Source: CAZHJK01 sp964533275
Lineage (GTDB): Bacteria > Bacillota > Clostridia > Eubacteriales > Garciellaceae
NCBI GenBank assembly: GCA_964533275.1
Contig: CAZHJK010000045.1
Location: 1-10,790, forward strand
Direction of reading: 5' to 3'
DNA length: 10,790 nt
In this document: in pieces, positions 7,036 to 10,790 of the stretch
Position numbering within the stretch: position 1 is the first letter of the stretch
Layout of the letters: every line of letters starts with the position of its first letter
Notes under the pieces: model-generated
What the model was told of the DNA's origin: nothing
What the model saw: the letters and a program-made list of their open reading frames with translations, nothing else
Databases searched by the model: none
Made by a program: the position numbers and the translations under genes

Positions 7036-7064
7036 ATCATAACATGGATTATTAATACTGTCAA
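7036..7064 (-). promoter_or_regulatory. Consensus vegetative promoter of rnpB
   Basis: On the minus strand there is a perfect -35 TTGACA (7059-7064), a 17-nt spacer and -10 TATGAT (7036-7041). Transcription would begin near 7029, leaving a leader of roughly 20-25 nt ahead of the mature RNA. It lies between the zinc-ribbon gene stop (7085-7087) and rnpB, so rnpB need not depend on the upstream operon. Confidence 0.85.
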
Positions 7065-7084
7065 AGTAAATATATTGAAGCTTA

Positions 7085-7803
7085 TTAACATTTTTCCATA
7101 TATAAAATCCTACCACAATTTTCACAAAGGTAAATGCTTGGGCTATCTTTTATATCTTTTAGAAGTATGATAGATATGTTCATATTACAACCTGTACACA
7201 TTCCATTTTTTATTAGAGCCATAGGTTGTTTTATGTTTTTTTGTATATTTCTATAGTCCAAAATGTATTTTTTTCTATTTTTCCTTGTAAATCTGAAAGT
7301 CTTTTTGATAATGTCTTTTGTTTGTTTTGTATTATATCATTTTCTATATTATAGTTATCCTTTTCTATTTTATATTTAACTTGGATCTTCAACATACTTT
7401 TTTTCATAATTTTTATATCCTTTTGAATTAATTCCATCTTTTCCATTATATCTAAAATTTCTTCTTCTGAGCGATCAATTTCCTTTTTAAACTCATCTAA
7501 TTCGCTTTTAAGCTTTGAAAGAGCAGTAACATTAGTTATTTTCCCTCCGTATATTTTATCTTGTAATTCTTTAATTTCATAATTGTAATTTTTATTCTTT
7601 AAATTTATTCTTGTTAATTTATGTTCCCATTCTTTATATTGTACCACTTTACCTTGAATTTCAACTTTTATGTTTTCATATTCACATTTTAATCCCTTTA
7701 GCTTTTGCATAATTTCCTTTAATTTAATTTCTTTATTTATTTCATTTATTTCCTCTTCTAACTTTTGGAGCTGCCATAATAAAGAAATATTTACATCTTT
7801 CAT
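7085..7803 (-). pseudogene. Coiled-coil C4 zinc-ribbon protein, frameshifted at an A7 run
   Basis: The N-terminal part is a long charged coiled coil (residues 1 to about 175), and the unshifted frame ends at 7231 after 190 residues. The missing C-terminus is present in the -1 frame: KYILDYRNIQ..., then CTGC and CENCGRILY, the two CxxC pairs of the zf-RING_7 / CT398-like zinc ribbon, ending at 7085-7087. Joining the frames needs one extra A in the run at 7268-7274 and gives 239 residues, the usual family length. The function of this widespread family is not well defined; nucleic-acid or chaperone-like roles are suggested by fold only. The start is ATG with GGAGG 8 nt upstream. The local codons GAA AAA AAT form the slippery pattern A AAA AAT, so programmed -1 frameshifting cannot be excluded; a real mutation or a base-calling error is simpler. 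It lies 56 nt after the Nif3-like gene and is followed by rnpB. Confidence 0.85.
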
Positions 7804-7834
7804 ATTTATTTCCTCCTAATAATAAAATAATAAA

Positions 7835-7861
7835 GAGAATAAGCAAAAAACACCTATTCTC
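7835..7861 (-). terminator. Weak stem-loop after the Nif3-like gene
   Basis: A 7-bp AT-rich stem (7835-7841 with 7855-7861) with a 13-nt loop overlaps the stop codon of the Nif3-like gene and is followed on the minus strand by a U-rich tract. It could be a partial terminator or an operon processing site ahead of the zinc-ribbon gene. The pairing is weak. Confidence 0.35.
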
Positions 7862-8978
7862 AATTCCATTCAATAAAATCACTATTTACTTTTGATACAA
7901 CCACTTCGATATTTCGTTTATCTTTAGAAAATTCATCATCTAAATATTTTTTCAAACCATCCATTACAATAACTTCTGTAGCGAAGTGGCTTGCATCCAC
8001 GACTAAAATATTTAAATCTTTAGCCTGTTGTGCCTCATGATACTTAATATCTCCTGTAATATAAGCATCTACCCCTAGCATAGCTGCTTTATGAATAAAT
8101 TCTGAGCCACTGCCAGTACAAAGTGCAACTTTTTTAATGTAATCTTTTTTTGCTCCAGCAATTTTTAAATATTGTAAATTTAGTGAACTTTTTATGCTAC
8201 CTAAAAAATCACTATATGATAAACTCTTATCTAATATTCCAATTCTCCCTAAACCGTATAATTTTCCTTTATTCTCTAGTGGATATATATCATAGGAAAC
8301 TTCTTCATATGGGTGAGCCTTAACAACTGCTTTTATTGTCTTTGATAAATCTCTTTGTTTGACTATTGTTTCTATTCTATTTTCTTCCACTTGTTCCACT
8401 TTTCCTATATTTCCTATGAAAGCATTTGTGCCTTCAAGTGGCTTAAATGTTCCAGTTCCTGACATTTGAAATGTACAATGACTATAATTGCCGATCCATC
8501 CAGCTCCAATATTACCCATTATATTCTTTATTTTATCCTCATATCCCTTAGGAACAAAGATAACAATCTTATATAACATATCTTTATCAGTTGGTGAGAG
8601 AATTTCTAAATCTTTTAAGAATAGTTTCTCAGCAAGCATATCATTAAGACCATTTTCAGCTTTATCTAAATTTGTATGGGCTGTATATACATTAATATCA
8701 TTTTTTATGAGATTTTTTATTATTTCTCCTGAGGATAAATCAAATCTTATCTGTCTTAGTGGCTTAAAAATTAATGGGTGGTGGGTAATTATCATATTTG
8801 CCTTATAATCAATAGCTTCCTGTACTACTTCCTTTGTTAAGTCTAGAGATACTAATACTTTTTTTATATCTGCCCTTGGATCACCTATTTGTAATCCAAC
8901 ATTATCCCAATCTTCCGCTAATCTTTTTGGAGCTAATTGCTCTAATTTATCCATAATTGTTTGGCATTTTATAGACAT
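7860..8978 (-). CDS. yqfO: Nif3/YqfO-like dinuclear metal-centre protein
   Basis: A 372-residue member of the Nif3 (DUF34) family, annotated in databases as 'GTP cyclohydrolase 1 type 2 homolog'. These proteins form toroidal hexamers with two metal ions per subunit; the physiological reaction is unsettled. Metal ligands are visible: H66-H67 in ITHHP, H101 and D105 in HTNLD, and H331 and E335 in DASHFATE. The family signature AEDWDNVGLQIGD is at 21-33. Residues about 135-235 form the inserted PII/CutA-like domain (LYKIVIFVPKGYEDKI ... KAHPYEEVSYDIYPL) found in the longer Firmicutes form, and the length matches B. subtilis YqfO. The ATG has GGAGGTGG 4 nt upstream and lies inside the 3' end of trmK (10-nt overlap), so the two are probably translationally coupled. 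The trmK-nif3 pair is conserved in Firmicutes. Confidence 0.93.
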   Translation of the reverse strand: MSIKCQTIMDKLEQLAPKRLAEDWDNVGLQIGDPRADIKKVLVSLDLTKEVVQEAIDYKANMIITHHPLIFKPLRQIRFDLSSGEIIKNLIKNDINVYTAHTNLDKAENGLNDMLAEKLFLKDLEILSPTDKDMLYKIVIFVPKGYEDKIKNIMGNIGAGWIGNYSHCTFQMSGTGTFKPLEGTNAFIGNIGKVEQVEENRIETIVKQRDLSKTIKAVVKAHPYEEVSYDIYPLENKGKLYGLGRIGILDKSLSYSDFLGSIKSSLNLQYLKIAGAKKDYIKKVALCTGSGSEFIHKAAMLGVDAYITGDIKYHEAQQAKDLNILVVDASHFATEVIVMDGLKKYLDDEFSKDKRNIEVVVSKVNSDFIEWN

Positions 8979-9664
8979 TTTTCCACCTCCTTTAGATCAT
9001 TTAGTTTATTTATACATTCTCTTATTCTATCTTCTGCATTTGCACTGTTTTTTCCTTCACATTGATGAATTATTTTTAATAATTCATTTCTCTTAAAATT
9101 AATTAGTGAGGATAATAGCGGATGTTTATTTTCAATTAGAGGTTTTCCAATATCTAAATATATATCTTTTTCAATTTCAATATTTTGTTTACCTTTTGTC
9201 GCAATTATAATTTCATAGATCCTTTGATTTTCCTGGGCAAGATCTTCATTGATTATCTTAAAATTATTATATATTAAATACTCCCTTAGCTCCCTTTGGG
9301 CAATCATTGGCTGTAGAATAAATGTTTTGATGCTATTTGTTATATGTTTTGTAGTATCTAATATATCCTTAATAAGTAACCCACCCATTCCTGCTATTAC
9401 TATAGTTTCTACTTCATATGGCTCGATAGGCTGTAATCCATTACCTAATCTTGTTTCAATTTGCTTTTCCAATCCTGCTAATTTTATTTGTTTATTTGCA
9501 ATAGCTAATGGTCCTTTATTTATATCGGTTGCAATTACTTTTTTAGAGATTTTATTTTCTACAATATAAATAGGTATATAGGCATGGTCCGTTCCTATAT
9601 CGCCACAAATAGTATTTTGGGGGATATGATTTGCTATAGTTTGTAGTCTTGGTGTTAGTTTCAT
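8969..9664 (-). CDS. trmK: tRNA (adenine(22)-N1)-methyltransferase TrmK
   Basis: This SAM-dependent enzyme makes m1A at position 22 of the tRNA D-arm in the cytoplasm. The Rossmann-type fold begins with DIGTDHAYIP (residues 22-31), the SAM-binding loop; next come ATDIN (45-49) and the acidic-loop strand VIAGMGG (89-95), followed by LQPM (117-120), all typical of TrmK/YqfN. The C-terminal third (about 160-231) is charged and helical, matching the family's coiled-coil domain. Length (231) is normal. The start ATG has AAGGAG about 6 nt upstream. The gene sits 14 nt after the HAD hydrolase stop and overlaps the Nif3-like gene by 10 nt, so the three probably form one operon. In B. subtilis the equivalent pair follows sigA (rpoD); here a HAD gene takes that position. 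Confidence 0.94.
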   Translation of the reverse strand: MKLTPRLQTIANHIPQNTICGDIGTDHAYIPIYIVENKISKKVIATDINKGPLAIANKQIKLAGLEKQIETRLGNGLQPIEPYEVETIVIAGMGGLLIKDILDTTKHITNSIKTFILQPMIAQRELREYLIYNNFKIINEDLAQENQRIYEIIIATKGKQNIEIEKDIYLDIGKPLIENKHPLLSSLINFKRNELLKIIHQCEGKNSANAEDRIRECINKLNDLKEVEKCL

Positions 9665-9678
9665 AGTAACTCCTTATT

Positions 9679-10386
9679 TTAAAATTGTTTTATAATAATA
9701 TTTTTTAAATCTTCATAGGATCCACTATAGTCACAGACTGGAGGTGTACTCTCTCTATGAATAATTTGGTTTTCTAATAGAAATGTATTAATACCTAACT
9801 TTCTTGCTATCATATCTTCTTGTACATCATTTCCAACCATTATGCATTCTTTAGGCTTTTTCCCTATTATATCCAGAATTTCTTTATAATATTGTATGTT
9901 TGGCTTACATGCATGCATTATTTCATAAGAGGTGATAAGTTGAAAATCTTCTTCTTTTAAACCTGCCCATTCTAGTCGATGTATTATAGCCCTTTTAGGA
10001 AATAATGGATTTGTAGCAACAACTAGATTGTAATTTTTATCCTTTAACAATTCAATTATTTCCTTTACTATTGGATGAGGAGAAATTGCATCTCTGGTTT
10101 TCAAATATTCTGTAATGTAAAAATCATCGAAGATAGGTAGTAATTCTTCAAAACTTCTCTCTGTTATTTTTGTAAAATGTTGTGAAAAAGCTTCCATATT
10201 CGTAACTTGAGTATCTTTATTATTTACCATAAACTCTGTAGCCTGCCATATATATTCAGCAGTTTTCTCAGGAGAGATATGATCTTTTAACTTTTTTGCC
10301 ATTTCTCCAAAGTATATTTTTAAGAATTTATCTAAGTCTACTGGTAATAATGTACCATCTAAGTCAAATAAAAATGTATTTATCAT
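9679..10386 (-). CDS. HAD-superfamily hydrolase (phosphatase-like)
   Basis: A 235-residue soluble hydrolase of the haloacid dehalogenase superfamily, subfamily I type. Motif I is FDLDGT (D8 nucleophile, D10 acid/base); a helical cap follows (about 15-95). Motif II is T125 in VVATN, motif III K161 in CKPN, and motif IV GNDVQED (D187, D191), so all catalytic positions are present. Such enzymes usually remove phosphate from small metabolites, but the substrate cannot be read from the sequence. The ATG has AGGAG about 8 nt upstream, and a strong extended -10 (TGTTATAAT, 10413-10421) lies just above it, so this gene probably heads the operon with trmK and yqfO. The cap length (about 80 residues) fits the phosphoglycolate phosphatase-like C1 group. 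Confidence 0.88.
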   Translation of the reverse strand: MINTFLFDLDGTLLPVDLDKFLKIYFGEMAKKLKDHISPEKTAEYIWQATEFMVNNKDTQVTNMEAFSQHFTKITERSFEELLPIFDDFYITEYLKTRDAISPHPIVKEIIELLKDKNYNLVVATNPLFPKRAIIHRLEWAGLKEEDFQLITSYEIMHACKPNIQYYKEILDIIGKKPKECIMVGNDVQEDMIARKLGINTFLLENQIIHRESTPPVCDYSGSYEDLKNIIIKQF

Positions 10387-10412
10387 CCAAACACTCCTAA
10401 GTTTTTATATAA

Positions 10413-10421
10413 ATTATAACA
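10413..10421 (-). promoter_or_regulatory. Extended -10 promoter for the HAD-trmK-nif3 operon
   Basis: The minus strand reads TGTTATAAT, a perfect -10 hexamer with the upstream TG of an extended -10 element, 27 nt before the HAD gene ATG. No good -35 is seen, which is common for extended -10 promoters. Confidence 0.55.
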
Positions 10422-10444
10422 TAAAAAAGTTATTAAATTTGTTT

Positions 10445-10450
10445 TATAAT
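10445..10450 (+). promoter_or_regulatory. Possible -10 box of the divergent small ORF
   Basis: A perfect TATAAT lies on the plus strand 44 nt before the TTG start of the small ORF, in the AT-rich region shared with the divergent HAD promoter. No matching -35 is evident, so this is tentative. Confidence 0.35.
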
Positions 10451-10493
10451 CGTTTTAGTGGGAAATATAATTATTAAAGGAGGCTATAATAAA

Positions 10494-10670
10494 TTGAAGA
10501 AAACTAATAAGAAAAATGTTGAAGCAGAAAATATACAAAATAGCAATGATATAAAAACTAATGATGATTTCTCATGGGGCGGAAACACAATTCAATGGCA
10601 GAAAGAGTCAAAATATATTGCTATGAAGCATAGAAGCTATAAAGGAGAAAAAAAATATAAACTAAAATGA
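10494..10670 (+). CDS. Small lysine-rich protein, 58 residues, unknown
   Basis: I do not recognise this protein. It is very hydrophilic, with 14 lysines, an N-terminal KKTNKKN patch, an acidic/asparagine middle and a more conserved-looking core DFSWGGNTIQWQKESKY, then a basic tail. There is no membrane segment, signal peptide or cysteine. The frame opens at a GTG (10458), but AAAGGAGG at 10476-10483 lies inside that longer reading. The TTG at 10494, 10 nt after GGAGG, is therefore the better start. A perfect stem-loop terminator overlaps the stop codon, so the ORF is a compact monocistronic unit with its own signals, which argues it is real. It is divergent from the HAD gene and is the only plus-strand gene in the window. 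Confidence 0.6.
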   Translation: MKKTNKKNVEAENIQNSNDIKTNDDFSWGGNTIQWQKESKYIAMKHRSYKGEKKYKLK

Positions 10671-10697
10671 GTCAGTTCAATTACTGACTCATTTTTT
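10664..10697 (+). terminator. Rho-independent terminator of the 58-residue ORF
   Basis: A perfect 13-bp stem (10664-10676 with 10683-10695) with a 6-nt loop ends in a run of T's to 10697. It includes the stop codon of the small ORF. The stem is followed by U's on the plus strand and by TTTTAG on the minus strand, so it may also stop minus-strand transcription coming from the tRNA. Confidence 0.88.
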
Positions 10698-10729
10698 AGA
10701 CTCTATCTTTAATATTTTAATTTTGGGAT

Positions 10730-10790
10730 TGGTGGGCCTTCAGGGACTCGAACCCCGGACCTACCGGTTATGAGCCGGTTGCTCTAACCA
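10730..10790 (-). tRNA. tRNA with CAU anticodon (Ile2 or elongator Met), 5' end outside window
   Basis: The minus strand contains the T-arm CGGGG-TTCGAGT-CCCTG, a 5-bp anticodon stem ACCGG/CCGGT around the loop CTCATAA (anticodon CAT), part of the D-arm (TGGTTAGAGC) and the 3' acceptor strand AAGGCCC-A with an encoded CCA (10730-10732). The first ~16 nt of the gene lie beyond the window. The anticodon stem lacks the three G-C pairs of initiator tRNA, so this is either elongator Met or the Ile2 tRNA whose C34 is changed to lysidine. The CTCATAA loop and CCGG stem resemble Firmicutes Ile2, but the missing acceptor strand prevents a firm choice. Confidence 0.93.

Noticed and set aside
6867..7055. 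Plus-strand 62-codon ORF across rnpB
   Set aside because: It lies entirely antisense to the conserved RNase P RNA and its promoter, with no RBS.
10730..10790. Initiator tRNA-fMet
   Set aside because: The anticodon stem is ACCGG/CCGGT and lacks the three consecutive G-C pairs typical of initiators.
1..10790. CRISPR array or tandem repeat locus
   Set aside because: No regularly spaced direct repeats were found by reading; only isolated short repeats and inverted repeats are present.

Overview
The window looks like chromosomal DNA from a low-GC Gram-positive bacterium, most likely a member of the Clostridia. The base composition is AT-rich, the ribosome binding sites are strong GGAGG types, genes end in short stem-loops with U-runs, the tRNA carries an encoded CCA, and the trmK/Nif3 gene pair is laid out as in Firmicutes. 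I cannot name the genus. Almost every gene is on the minus strand; the exception is one small ORF at the right end.

Left third (1-3789), mobile and decayed DNA. Two terminators face each other at 17-81. An IS21-family insertion sequence follows, with overlapping istA and istB on the minus strand and imperfect terminal inverted repeats (best fit 124-2645, no target duplication visible). To its right lie a small three-helix membrane protein gene (2827-3114) and the decayed 3' end of an IS1595-type transposase with a +1 frameshift (about 3258-3450). A gene-poor stretch with inverted repeats runs from there to 3789.

Middle (3790-6566), a probable accessory patch. It holds a 414-residue protein I do not recognise and, upstream of it on the same strand, a complete tyrosine recombinase. 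A near-perfect 19-bp stem-loop terminator separates the two. The patch begins just behind the terminator of rnpB, so it may be an insertion or island remnant placed downstream of that RNA gene. No att repeats could be demonstrated.

Right part (6567-10697), conserved housekeeping block. In transcription order on the minus strand it reads: HAD-type hydrolase, trmK (tRNA m1A22 methyltransferase), the Nif3/YqfO metal protein (overlapping trmK by 10 nt), a coiled-coil C4 zinc-ribbon protein, then the RNase P RNA gene rnpB with its own consensus promoter and terminator. The zinc-ribbon gene is broken in the reading frame at a run of seven A's. The sequence there also fits a -1 slippery heptamer, so mutation, sequencing error and programmed frameshifting are all possible. 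Divergent from the HAD gene is a 58-codon lysine-rich ORF on the plus strand with a TTG start, a strong RBS and a perfect terminator. The window ends inside a CAU-anticodon tRNA on the minus strand.

No complete new multi-gene system is evident. The items most worth a second look are the recombinase plus unknown 414-residue gene next to rnpB, and the zinc-ribbon frameshift.
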